DNA of 42,347 nucleotides from Acidisphaera sp. L21. GTDB lineage: Bacteria; Pseudomonadota; Alphaproteobacteria; Acetobacterales; Acetobacteraceae. Positions 8,891 through 17,988 of the stretch are shown here, in pieces. The stretch lies in the NCBI RefSeq assembly GCF_009765685.1, contig NZ_LMUY01000082.1, positions 46,698 through 89,044 on the forward strand. Direction: 5' to 3'. Below the pieces are notes generated by a model. The model had not been told where the DNA came from, did not search any database, and saw only the letters and a program-made list of their open reading frames with translations. How positions within the stretch are numbered: position 1 is the first letter of the stretch; each line of letters starts with the position of its first letter. The position numbers were made by a program, and so were the translations under genes.

Positions 8891-10643
8891 GGCGCGGCAT
8901 CGGCCCGATATTGCTGTTGCTATGGCTTTGCGTGCCGCTGGTGCAGGCTGTGCCGTCCTTCTGGCTGACGCTGGCGGATTACGCGGGAATTTCCGCCATT
9001 ATCGCGATCGGCATCGTGGTGCTGACGGGCATGGGCGGCATTACCTCGTTCGGGCAGGCGACGTTCATGGGCTTCGGCGCCTACGCCACCGCGTTGCTGA
9101 CAACCCAAGCCGGGTGGTCGCCCTGGCTAACGCTGCCGGTCGCGATGGCGGCGGCCGGGCTTGCGTCGCTGGTGATCGGCGCAGTCACGCTGCGGCTGTC
9201 CGGGCATTACCTGGCACTGGGCACGATCGCGTGGAGCGTGGCGTTCTTCTACGTGTTCGGCAATCTGGATGTGCTGGGGCGCAACGACGGAATCTCCGGC
9301 ATTCCGCCGCTGCGCATCGGCAGCACGGCGCTGCTGGACAGCCGGTCTTACTACCCGGTGGTGTGGATCGCGGTCGGTATCGTGTTCCTGCTGACGCGCA
9401 ATCTGCTGGACAGCCGGATTGGCCGCGCCATCCGTGCCCTGCATGGCGGCGCGGCGGCGGCTTCGTCCTTTGGAGTAGGGCTTGCGGGGATGCGGATGCT
9501 GGCCTTTGCCTACGCGGCCGTGCTGGCTGGGCTGGCGGGTTGGCTTTACGCGCATATGCAGCGCTCGGTGAGCCCCACGCCGTTCGGGTTGAATCAGGGG
9601 ATCGAGTATCTGCTGCTGGCGGTGGTTGGCGGCCTAGAGAGGTTGCCGGGCGCCGTGCTGGGGGCGCTGGTGCTGACAGTGGTAAATGACCGGCTGCAGG
9701 ATCTTCTGCCGCTGCTATTTGGCAGCCAAGGCAATTACGAGACGATCGTGTTCGGCTTCCTGCTGGTGTTGGTGCTGCAAACCGCGCCTGCCGGCCTATG
9801 GCCGCTGATCGTCGACCGGTTCAGCCGCCACGCCGCAGCCCATCCCGGTGGCGGTGAGCCGTTGCCCAACCGCACCTTGCCGCAACCCGGCGCGCTGGTG
9901 TTGCAGGCGGAAGGGCTGCGCAAGGTGTTTGGCGGCCTGGTCGCAGTGTCGGATCTGTCGCTCGAACTGCACGCCGGGGAGATCGTGGGGCTGATTGGCC
10001 CAAATGGCGCCGGCAAGAGCACGACGTTTGACCTGCTGACCAGCGTCGCCACGCCTACCAGCGGGGCGGTGCATTTCCTCGGCGCATCGTTGTCGCACCG
10101 GGCTGGCCCGGCGGTCGCCCGGCTGGGCATCGCGCGGTCGTTCCAGCATGTGAAGCTGGTCGGCGGCATGTCCGTGTTGGAGAACGTCGCTCTAGGCGCA
10201 CATCTGCGCGGTCGCGCCGGGCCGATCCGCGCGATGCTGCGGCTGGACCGTGTGGAGGAGGCGCGGCTCTTCGCCGAGGCGCATCGGCAACTGGCCCGCG
10301 TGGGATTGGCCGGGCTGGAGGCATTGCCAGCCCGCAGCCTGGCGCTAGGCCAGCAGCGCGTTGTGGAGATCGCCCGCGCCCTGTGTCTAGACCCTGTATT
10401 GCTGCTGTTGGACGAGCCCGCCGCTGGCCTCCGCCATGCCGAGAAGGTCGAACTGGCAGCCCTGCTGCGCACGCTGCGCGACCAGGGCGTCACCGTGCTG
10501 CTAGTGGAGCACGACATGGACTTCGTGATGAACCTGACCGACCGATTGGTGGTGATGAATTTTGGCGCCAAGCTGGCGGAGGGGCTGCCGGCTGTGATCG
10601 GCCATAACCCGGCGGTTATCGAGGCCTATCTGGGCAGCGTCGC

Positions 10644-10647
<4 letters not shown>
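8887..10647 (+). CDS. Fused LivM permease and LivG ATPase of ABC importer
   Basis: This 586-residue protein joins two subunits that are separate in E. coli. Residues 1-300 are a LivM-like permease ([20 protein letters not shown], then [20 protein letters not shown]). After a linker of about 35 residues, residues 338-586 form a LivG-like ATPase with Walker A GPNGAGKS at 371-378, the ABC signature as [15 protein letters not shown], and Walker [12 protein letters not shown]. The GTG start overlaps the livH stop by four bases, and its own stop overlaps the livF start as ATGA. The reading frame runs uninterrupted through the junction, so this is a real fusion. Such fusions occur in several proteobacteria. 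Confidence 0.92.
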
Positions 10648-11352
<705 letters not shown>

Positions 11353-11378
<26 letters not shown>

Positions 11379-12186
11379 TGCCCTCTGGCGCAGGGCGGGT
11401 GGCGACCTGACGCTCGGCGAAAGCGGCATCCATCTTCGGCGCCCATAGCCTCACGCCGCCGGTGATGCCAGCGGCGTTCGGCACGATGCGGGCGTTTGGC
11501 GGTAGATCGAAATCGATTACCTGAGCATTGCCGCCGCCGATCAGCAGCGTGTCGTAGGTAACCAATGTGTCCAGGATGCCAATCGCCTTGTGCAGCCGCT
11601 TATTCCATTTTTTGCGCCCGGCTTTGCGGAGTGCGGCGTTGCCCAAATACTGATCGTAGGTCTTGTCCTTGGCGACCGGGTGCTGGCCGACTTCCAAATG
11701 CGGACACAGCATGCCCTCGTCGAACAGGGCAAATCCGAAGCCGGTGCCGAGCGTGATAACGCATTCCAGGCCGACACCGGCAATAGTCCCAAGGCCCTGC
11801 ACGCTCGCATCGTTTAGGACGCGCGTGGGCGCATTCAGCCGTTGGGTCAGATCCGCAGCGAGCGGGAAGCCGTGCCAGGCCTCGGTGCCGAGGTTGGGGG
11901 CGGTGATGATCCGGCCATTGCGCACGACGCCGGGAAAGCCGACCGAAATACGCTGAAACGCGCCCAGCGGGCGGGCCAGGTCTATCAGGCACGCCAAGAC
12001 GTCTGCCGGACCGCGGGGGTTGGGAGTGTCGGTGCGCTGCGGGCCCGCGATCATCGTCCCATCGGAATCGAGGATGCCGGCCTTGAGCCGAGTGCCGCCG
12101 ATATCGATAGCAAGGGTACGAGGACCTGGCCGGGCGCTGGTATCGTCCGCGACGGGCGAGTCGGCTTCGTCGTCGTTCATAGACAT
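11353..12186 (-). CDS. ROK-family sugar kinase, polyphosphate glucokinase-like
   Basis: This 277-residue protein of the ROK/hexokinase fold has the N-terminal phosphate-binding motif LAIDIGGTRLKAGILD, the region SVGFPGVVRNG, the catalytic-loop area VLNDASVQGLG, and a second glycine loop ITLGTGFGFALF. The pattern HLEVGQHPVAKDKTYDQYLG and the short length match polyphosphate glucokinases better than ATP-dependent ROK kinases, and the ROK zinc-binding cysteine motif is absent. The likely reaction is phosphorylation of glucose using polyphosphate, ATP or both; donor choice cannot be read from sequence. ATG at 12186 follows AGGAG by nine bases; a TTG at 12189 is also possible. The first 20 residues are an acidic, poorly conserved extension. 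Confidence 0.8.
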
Positions 12187-12286
12187 CAATCACGGCTCCT
12201 GGGGAAAGGCGGGCGCAGTGAGCCATTGCCCCAGGAGAGTTGCAAGTGCGACCGGCCCGACCTCAGACAAGCCGGCCGCGCATGCG

Positions 12287-12589
12287 TCAGCGGCGGATGA
12301 GCATCGCCAGTGCGTAGCCAATAGCGCCGGCTACCAGAAGGGAGGTCAACGGGCGCTCGGCAACGGTGTCGCCAAGGAATGCGCTGGCTTCGTCCAACTG
12401 ATCGACCATCGCGCTGCCAGCGCCGCCGGCCTGGTCCTTGATCTTGCCGTAGGTGCGCTGGGCCGTGCCAACCATCTGGTCGATCGCGCCAGAGGCCTGC
12501 GTCTTGGTGTCGCCGGTCAGGTCGCCAACCGCGCTCTTGATGTTGCCGCCAATGTCCTTGGCTGCACCTTCGATCTCGTTCTCGTCCAT
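12287..12589 (-). CDS. CsbD-family/YqjD-like stress protein with C-terminal membrane helix
   Basis: This small protein of about 100 residues begins MDENEIEGAAKDIGGNIKSA, the CsbD-like repeat (GxxKDxxGxxKxxxG) found in general-stress proteins. The C-terminal part TSLLVAGAIGYALAMLIRR is one hydrophobic helix with a basic end, as in the YqjD/ElaB ribosome-associated inner-membrane proteins. The ATG at 12589 has GGAG about eight bases upstream and matches the family's start; the longer open frame to 12655 is leader. Exact function in this family is unclear; membrane anchoring and stress induction are the usual proposals. It is transcribed away from the acyl carrier protein gene. Confidence 0.75.
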   Translation of the reverse strand: MDENEIEGAAKDIGGNIKSAVGDLTGDTKTQASGAIDQMVGTAQRTYGKIKDQAGGAGSAMVDQLDEASAFLGDTVAERPLTSLLVAGAIGYALAMLIRR

Positions 12590-12721
12590 GGTTTGATGCT
12601 CCACATACCGTGCACCGCAATCAACCAATTGGCGACGGCTGGGTTCCCCCAGCATGGAAATACACTGCGCTTGTCTCTATGGGGTGGCGGCCCATCTTAG
12701 AACCACCTTGGGAGGCGATGC
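12590..12721. promoter_or_regulatory. Divergent intergenic region, csbD-like gene and polyketide cluster
   Basis: About 130 bases separate the two divergent genes and should carry both promoters. A perfect six-base stem with a four-base loop (GCTGGG, TTCC, CCCAGC) lies at 12638-12653 and a five-base inverted repeat (ATGGG/CCCAT) at 12679-12695, within the probable leader of the polyketide cluster. The GGGAGG at 12710-12715 is the ribosome-binding site for the GTG start at 12722. No promoter boxes are evident. Confidence 0.4.
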
Positions 12722-13012
12722 GTGACGACAGGCGACATGGCGAGTTGGGCCATCGACGATCCACGTGTGCCCGAAATTCTGAACATGGTTGCCAAGGAAA
12801 CCGGGGTCGAGCGGGCTCGCCTGGTGCCAGGGGCGACAATCGCTGGGTTGGACATCGCCTCACTGGACATGGTGCAGGCGATTTTTGCTCTCGAGAGCCG
12901 GTTCGACGTGGAGATCCCGGTCATCGCGGAGAAGAGTGGGCAGGAGTTCGCTACGGTCGGCGAGTTGGTGACGCATGTGCTGCACACGATTGATCACGGA
13001 CCCGCCGTTTGA
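12722..13012 (+). CDS. Acyl carrier protein of the polyketide/lipid cluster
   Basis: This 96-residue acidic protein has the acyl-carrier fold. The phosphopantetheine attachment site is in GLDIASLDMVQAIFALE, with serine 47 taking the place of the serine in the usual DSL motif (here ASL), followed by the helix that binds partner enzymes and FDVEIP. It would carry acyl or ketoacyl chains for the ketosynthase encoded directly downstream. The GTG start is set by GGGAGG six bases upstream; an ATG at 12718 is in another frame. Its stop overlaps the ketosynthase start as TTGA, so the pair is co-translated. Being next to a ketosynthase rather than fabD/fabG, it is probably dedicated to the secondary pathway. 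Confidence 0.88.
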   Translation: MTTGDMASWAIDDPRVPEILNMVAKETGVERARLVPGATIAGLDIASLDMVQAIFALESRFDVEIPVIAEKSGQEFATVGELVTHVLHTIDHGPAV

Positions 13013-14229
13013 CGCGACAGCTGCGCCGGGTCGTGGTTACCGGCATGGGGGCGGTATGCGCCACCGGCCTTGATGTTCCACATTTTACCGCGGCACTCCT
13101 GGCCGGCGAGGTTGGCATAGGGCCGATCGTCAACATCCCGACCGACCGGCTGTCCACCCGGATCGCCGCTGAAGTTCGCGGCTTGGACCCGGCGGCGCAT
13201 TTTACCGCCAAGCGCCTCCCGCTGCTGGATCGAGTCGCTCAACTGGGGATGATCGCCGCGCGGGAGGCGATGGCGCAGGCTGGGTTGGCGCCCGGCGGAT
13301 GCCCATTGGCGGCGGTCGTGCTGGGCAGCGGCAGTGGGCAGCATACGTTGGACGACGCTTATCTCCGGTTCTACGGGCAGGGCGCGCCGCGGGTGCATCC
13401 TTTCAGCGTGCCGCGTATCATGCCGAACGGACCGGCGAGCCACATTTCGATGGAGTTCGGCATTCGTGGCCCGGTGTTCGCCGTGTCCAGCGCCTGTGCC
13501 TCCGCCAATCACGCCATCGGCCAGGCGATGCAGATGATTCGCTGGGGCATGGTGGATGTTGCCGTCAGCGGCGGCTGCGACGCCTCCATCGTGCCGGGCT
13601 TCATGAAAGGATGGGAGGCGCTGCGCGTGCTGAGCCCCGATGCCTGTCGCCCGTTTTCCCTTGACCGAACTGGTCTGGTGATTGGGGAGGGTGCGGGGGT
13701 TCTGGTGCTGGAGGCGCTGGAGCATGCCTTGTCACGCGGCGCCACGCCGCTGATGGAACTTGCCGGGTTCGGCATGGGCGCGGATGGCGTCGATGTTACT
13801 GCGCCTGATGCAGAAGGTGCTGCATCGACGATGAAGGCGGCGCTGAATGACGCCGGATGTAGCGCGGCGCAAATTGGCTACGTCAACGCCCATGGGACCG
13901 GCACTCGGCTGAACGACCGGACGGAGACAGCGGCGCTCCGTCTCGTGTTCGGGGCCGGATTGGATGCGGTGCCGGTATCGTCCACCAAATCGATGATCGG
14001 CCATTGCATGACTGCGGGTGGCGCGCTGGAACTGATCGCCACCGCCATGGCGTTGCGGGACGGGTGGCTTCCGCCCACGGCCGGGTTCACGACCGCGGAC
14101 CCGGACTGCGACCTGGATTGCGTGCCGAACGAGGCGCGGCGAGCGGACGTGGAATACGCCATGTCCAACGCGTTCGCCTTCGGTGGATTGAACGCCGTGC
14201 TGATCGCGCGGCGCTGGGGTGAAGCATGA
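13009..14229 (+). CDS. FabF-like beta-ketoacyl-ACP synthase
   Basis: This 406-residue condensing enzyme belongs to the KAS I/II family and would extend an ACP-bound chain using malonyl-ACP. The catalytic triad is complete: cysteine 163 in SSACASANHAIGQA, histidine 295 in NAHGTGTRLND, and histidine 332 in STKSMIGHCMTAGG. The context SSACAS replaces the TACAT of housekeeping FabF, which suggests a specialised subgroup. It starts with TTG, overlapping the ACP stop, and its own end overlaps the type III synthase start as ATGA. With its own ACP, it may build the starter acyl chain that the next enzyme uses. Housekeeping FabF is unlikely because no fatty-acid synthesis genes are nearby. Confidence 0.92.
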   Translation: MTRQLRRVVVTGMGAVCATGLDVPHFTAALLAGEVGIGPIVNIPTDRLSTRIAAEVRGLDPAAHFTAKRLPLLDRVAQLGMIAAREAMAQAGLAPGGCPLAAVVLGSGSGQHTLDDAYLRFYGQGAPRVHPFSVPRIMPNGPASHISMEFGIRGPVFAVSSACASANHAIGQAMQMIRWGMVDVAVSGGCDASIVPGFMKGWEALRVLSPDACRPFSLDRTGLVIGEGAGVLVLEALEHALSRGATPLMELAGFGMGADGVDVTAPDAEGAASTMKAALNDAGCSAAQIGYVNAHGTGTRLNDRTETAALRLVFGAGLDAVPVSSTKSMIGHCMTAGGALELIATAMALRDGWLPPTAGFTTADPDCDLDCVPNEARRADVEYAMSNAFAFGGLNAVLIARRWGEA

Positions 14230-15302
14230 CCGTCGTTCCGCACATCAACCGCATCGGCACTGCGGTGCCGCCGCACGAGGTGCATGGCGCCTTCGCCACC
14301 TTCGCCCGCAGCCTGCTACGCGACGAAAAGACGGTGACTTTGTTCGATCGCATGGCGGAGCGGTCTGGCATCACCAACCGTTTTTCGGTCCTGCAACCCG
14401 GCATCCCCGGTGCGGATCGGTTGGACGTGGAGGGATTTTTCAATCGCGGCTGCTTTCCCACCACAGGCGCCCGGATGGCGCGCTACGAGCGGCATGCCAC
14501 GGACTTGGCGGCAGACGCGGTGACGGCGCTGGGTGAGGATCCTCGCAGCTTCACCCATATCGTGGTGGCGTCCTGCACCGGCTTCACTGCGCCCGGGCTG
14601 GACCAAGTGCTGGCGCAGCGGCTGGGTATGTCGCCCGGGATCGAGCGGACGCTGGTCGGGTTCATGGGCTGTTATGCCGGCGTGACGGCGCTGCGCCAGG
14701 CCTTCCACATCGTCCGGTCGGAGCCCTCGGCCCGGGTGCTGGTGGTCAATCTGGAACTATGCACGTTGCATCTGCAGGAAATCGACGATCTGGAGACGGT
14801 GCTGTCCTTCATGCTGTTCGGTGACGGCGCCAGTGCCGCGCTGGTGACGGCGGAGCCGGAAGGGATCGGGATGGTCGACTTCCGCTCGGTCGCGCTGCCG
14901 GATTCGGCGGACCTCATTACGTGGCGCATCGGCGACCAGGGTTTCGACATGGCGTTGTCCGGCAAGGTGCCGGGCCGCATTGCGACCGCCCTGCGCGGCG
15001 AGTTGGAGCGGAATGACGCAGACGGCTTGCTGCGTGGCCAATCGGTGCAGGACATCGACCTCTGGGCCATTCATGCCGGCGGCCGAACCGTGCTGGATGG
15101 TGTGGAACAGGGACTGCGGCTGGGCCGTGGCGCGCTGGATTGGTCGCGCGGGGTGTTGCGCGATTTCGGCAACATGTCCTCCGCCACCATCATCTTTGTG
15201 CTGGACCGGATGATGCGCGCCACGACCGGGCCGCAGACGGGAATGGCGATGGCGTTCGGCCCCGGGCTCGCGGCCGAGACGTTCCGGTTTCGCCGGGCAT
15301 GA
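14226..15302 (+). CDS. Type III polyketide synthase (chalcone/stilbene synthase family)
   Basis: This 358-residue ketosynthase extends an acyl starter with malonyl-CoA and cyclises the product, usually to a resorcinol, pyrone or phloroglucinol. The catalytic Cys-His-Asn triad is present: cysteine 149 in GFMGCYAGVTALRQA, histidine 283 in LWAIHAGGRTVLDG, and asparagine 316 in FGNMSSATIIFVLD. The GNMSSA motif and the C-terminal MAFGPGLAAETFRFR are classic for the family and separate it from FabH. Length is typical. It is coupled by ATGA overlaps to the ketosynthase before and the methyltransferase after. An alkyl-resorcinol or alkyl-pyrone product is a reasonable guess, but chain length and ring type cannot be read from sequence. 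Confidence 0.92.
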   Translation: MTVVPHINRIGTAVPPHEVHGAFATFARSLLRDEKTVTLFDRMAERSGITNRFSVLQPGIPGADRLDVEGFFNRGCFPTTGARMARYERHATDLAADAVTALGEDPRSFTHIVVASCTGFTAPGLDQVLAQRLGMSPGIERTLVGFMGCYAGVTALRQAFHIVRSEPSARVLVVNLELCTLHLQEIDDLETVLSFMLFGDGASAALVTAEPEGIGMVDFRSVALPDSADLITWRIGDQGFDMALSGKVPGRIATALRGELERNDADGLLRGQSVQDIDLWAIHAGGRTVLDGVEQGLRLGRGALDWSRGVLRDFGNMSSATIIFVLDRMMRATTGPQTGMAMAFGPGLAAETFRFRRA

Positions 15303-15994
15303 ACTTCGCGGTCCGCAGCGACGCGGCCGAACTGATGGACACGGATTGCCGGGATACGGCCGATTACGCTGCCTGCCTGCACGACCTGGCGGCGGTGAAC
15401 ACCGTTACGTTGGCCCGCCGGCCAACCTTGGCCTGGCTGGACCGTGCGATGCGGCAGCGACCCGCAAACGATGTGGTGTCGGTTTACGATGTGGCGCACG
15501 GGCATGGTGACATGCTGCGCACCATTGCCCGATGGGCGCAGCGGCGGGGGCGAGTAGTGCAACTGCACGGGGTAGATATGAACCCGGATGCGGCATCCAC
15601 CGCGCGGGCTGCCTCACCAGGCTTGGTGTTGGATCTGGCGAGTGGGGATGTGCTGGCCACGGTGCCGAACCCAGCGCCCGATTACATCGTCAGTTCGCTG
15701 TTCACGCATCATCTGACCGACGCACAGGTCGTGGCGTTTTTGCAATGGATGGAGCGGCACGCGCGATACGGCTGGTTCATTAACGATCTACACCGCCACG
15801 CCGTGCCTTATCACGGGTTTCGCCTGCTCTCCTGGGTGATGCGCTGGCACCGATTTGTGCAGCATGACGGTCCAGTCTCCATCGCCCGTGCGTTCCGCCG
15901 GGCGGAGTGGCAGCGTCTGTTGGCCGAGGCCGGCGTGCCGGGCGAGGTGCGCTGGGTGTTCCCCTTTCGCCTGTGCGTCGGCCGGCTGCGCTGA
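15299..15994 (+). CDS. Class I SAM-dependent methyltransferase of the polyketide cluster
   Basis: This 231-residue protein has a Rossmann-type methyltransferase core. The SAM-binding motif I is degenerate but recognisable (VYDVAHGHGDMLRTIARW), with the acidic residue of motif II in LHGVDMNPDA and motif III near DYIVSSLFTHHLTD. SSLFTHHLTD followed by a segment WFINDLHRH is typical of methyltransferases paired with type III synthases and FAD oxidoreductases in many bacteria. It likely methylates a polyketide hydroxyl or ring carbon. The ATG at 15299 overlaps the synthase stop; the frame extends upstream to 15140 but that part is synthase sequence out of frame. Its stop at 15992-15994 lies inside or next to the start of the next gene. 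Confidence 0.85.
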   Translation: MNFAVRSDAAELMDTDCRDTADYAACLHDLAAVNTVTLARRPTLAWLDRAMRQRPANDVVSVYDVAHGHGDMLRTIARWAQRRGRVVQLHGVDMNPDAASTARAASPGLVLDLASGDVLATVPNPAPDYIVSSLFTHHLTDAQVVAFLQWMERHARYGWFINDLHRHAVPYHGFRLLSWVMRWHRFVQHDGPVSIARAFRRAEWQRLLAEAGVPGEVRWVFPFRLCVGRLR

Positions 15995-17070
15995 CACCGA
16001 TCGTCATCGCTGGGGGCGGCGTCGCGGGCGCCTCTGCTGCCTGCCGGTTGGCGCAAGCGGGGCGTGCTGTGACGCTGCTGGAGCGGGAGACCGGCCCGGC
16101 GCACAAGATCTGTGGCGAATTCATCAGCGGCGAGGCGGTGGCCGATCTGGCGACGCTCGGCGTCGACGTCGGTTCGCTGGGCGGTGCTCCGATCGGGGCA
16201 ATGCGGCTGGTGCATCGCGGCCGGGTGGCGGAGAGCCGTCTGCCGTTCCAGGCGGCCGGCTTGTCCCGCTTCAGGCTAGACGAGGCGTTGTTGGCCCGGG
16301 CGGTCGCGTTAGGGGCAGACGTGCGGCGCGGTGTTCGCGTGCGCAACGCGGCGCCGGGCATGGTTCAAACCGACCATGCCTCACTGTCTGCGCCAATCCT
16401 GTTGCTGGCCACCGGCAAGCACGACGTGCGCGGCTTGGCCCGCATCCCCGGCCGCGCACCGGAGGAGTTGATCGGGTTCAAACTGCATTTGCGCCTGACG
16501 CGGGCTCAGCGCGCCGCGCTGACTGGGTTTGTGGAGGTGATCCTGTTTGATGGGGGTTATGCCGGGCTGCAGATGGTGGAAGGCGACACGGCCAATCTGT
16601 GCCTGCTCGTCGACCGTGGCCGCTACGATGTGGACTGGCCGACCCTGCTGGCCGCCTTGCAGCGGGAGGATTCTCACCTTGCCCGCCGCCTGGACGGTGC
16701 TTGCGCCGCCTGGGTGCGGCCACTGACGATCTTTCGCGTGCCGTATGGCTTCGTGCATCAGGGTCCGGACCAGCCCGGCGTATATCGGCTGGGGGATCAG
16801 GCGGCAGTCATCCCATCTTTCTGCGGCGACGGCATGGCGATCGCGCTGCACAGCGCCCGGCTTGCCGCCACTGCGGTTCTGCAAGGTGACGACCCGGCTA
16901 CGTATCATCGTGCCATGCGGCGCGACGCCGGACCGCCGGTGCGGTTGGCGCAGCGGGCGTATCGGCTGACGCGCTCGCCTGCCATCCGCACCCTGGTGGT
17001 GTCTGCAACGCGCCGTTGGCCCGGGTTACTGCGTGTGGCGGCCCTGCGGACCCGGGTGTCTATGCCCTAG
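15973..17070 (+). CDS. FAD-dependent oxidoreductase (geranylgeranyl-reductase/hydroxylase-like)
   Basis: This flavoprotein of about 365 residues opens with the dinucleotide-binding motif IVIAGGGVAGASAACRLAQA, has KICGEFISGEA as the substrate-side loop of the geranylgeranyl-reductase-like group, and the second FAD motif YRLGDQAAVIPSFCGDGMAI. It probably hydroxylates or reduces the polyketide. The start is uncertain: GTG at 15973 overlaps the methyltransferase by 22 bases without a clear ribosome-binding site, GTG 15907 is further upstream, and CTG at 15991 would overlap the preceding stop as CTGA, copying the four-base overlaps of the other genes in this operon and starting just before the FAD strand. 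The 3' end overlaps the convergent hydrolase gene by 11 bases. Confidence 0.85.
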   Translation: MRRPAALTPIVIAGGGVAGASAACRLAQAGRAVTLLERETGPAHKICGEFISGEAVADLATLGVDVGSLGGAPIGAMRLVHRGRVAESRLPFQAAGLSRFRLDEALLARAVALGADVRRGVRVRNAAPGMVQTDHASLSAPILLLATGKHDVRGLARIPGRAPEELIGFKLHLRLTRAQRAALTGFVEVILFDGGYAGLQMVEGDTANLCLLVDRGRYDVDWPTLLAALQREDSHLARRLDGACAAWVRPLTIFRVPYGFVHQGPDQPGVYRLGDQAAVIPSFCGDGMAIALHSARLAATAVLQGDDPATYHRAMRRDAGPPVRLAQRAYRLTRSPAIRTLVVSATRRWPGLLRVAALRTRVSMP

Positions 17071-17920
17071 CGAAGTCGCGGATCGCGGCGTTCAGCGCCT
17101 CCGGCTCGTCACCGCGGATGGAGTGGCTGCTGTCCAGGAACAGCCGGTAGTGCGAGCCGTGGATCAGCCGGTGGATCTCCTCGGAGAAACTTGGTGGGCA
17201 GATCCAGTCATATTTCCCGGCCAGGATCAGCGTCGGGGCGGTGATGCGTGGCAATTCGGGGCGCAGATCGAACTCGCGCAGCACGCCGCCCGGCCCGAAG
17301 GCGCGATTCAGCGGCTCTGGGGAGTAGGTCGCCCGGCTGCGCGATGCTTGGCCGGCTGCCGGATTGTAGTGATGGCTGTACAGCGGCCCCATGGCGGTGT
17401 AGTATTCCATCATCTGCGCGGGGGTTTGGAACGTCCCGTCCCACAGTATTTGGCAGACGCGCTGTTGCTCGGCATTGCCATGCTCGCGCACGAATTGCTC
17501 GGCCAGGGGCACGAAGCCGCCATGCGCCGCCGTAACGATCAGGATCAGCCTGGCCACGGCCGCCGGGTAGCGCGCCGCATGCGCCATTGCGACCATGCCG
17601 CCATAGCTGGTGCCGATGCTGACGATGGGGCCGAGGCCCAGGTGCTGGCGCAGCGCCTCCATATCCTCGACATTCTCGTCCAGCGTGTAGCGAGCCGGAT
17701 CGCTGGCGGCGGAGCCCCCCTGGCCGCGATGGTCGAAATACACTAGCTGCAACGTGTCGGTCAGCGGCGACATGCCCGGCTTGAACCCAGTGTGATCGCC
17801 ACCCGGTCCGCCATGAATCACCATCGCCACCGGGCGCTGCCGCATGACGTCGCCATCGGGCACCAAACCGGTTCCCTCAATGTCGAAGAACAACTCGGTA
17901 TCACGAAGCTTGGCGTGCAT
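17060..17920 (-). CDS. Alpha/beta hydrolase, proline iminopeptidase-like
   Basis: This 286-residue cytoplasmic hydrolase carries HGGPGG at residues 36-41, the oxyanion-hole motif of prolyl aminopeptidases, then FDHRGQGGS. The catalytic triad is serine 105 in GTSYGGM, aspartate 238 in KYDWICPP and histidine 266 in DSSHSIRG. Family members remove N-terminal proline from peptides or hydrolyse other amides, esters and lactones. The ATG at 17920 is preceded by AGGAG at good spacing, so the extra nine residues of the longer frame are leader. It is divergent from topoisomerase IB and convergent with the polyketide oxidoreductase; a role in that cluster is possible but unsupported. Confidence 0.88.
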   Translation of the reverse strand: MHAKLRDTELFFDIEGTGLVPDGDVMRQRPVAMVIHGGPGGDHTGFKPGMSPLTDTLQLVYFDHRGQGGSAASDPARYTLDENVEDMEALRQHLGLGPIVSIGTSYGGMVAMAHAARYPAAVARLILIVTAAHGGFVPLAEQFVREHGNAEQQRVCQILWDGTFQTPAQMMEYYTAMGPLYSHHYNPAAGQASRSRATYSPEPLNRAFGPGGVLREFDLRPELPRITAPTLILAGKYDWICPPSFSEEIHRLIHGSHYRLFLDSSHSIRGDEPEALNAAIRDFARA

Positions 17921-17988
17921 CGGATCTCCTGGGAAACTCGGTCGCATCAGCGCGGTTCGTTGCCTACGCTTTTTCCGCGGAGGCCGCC

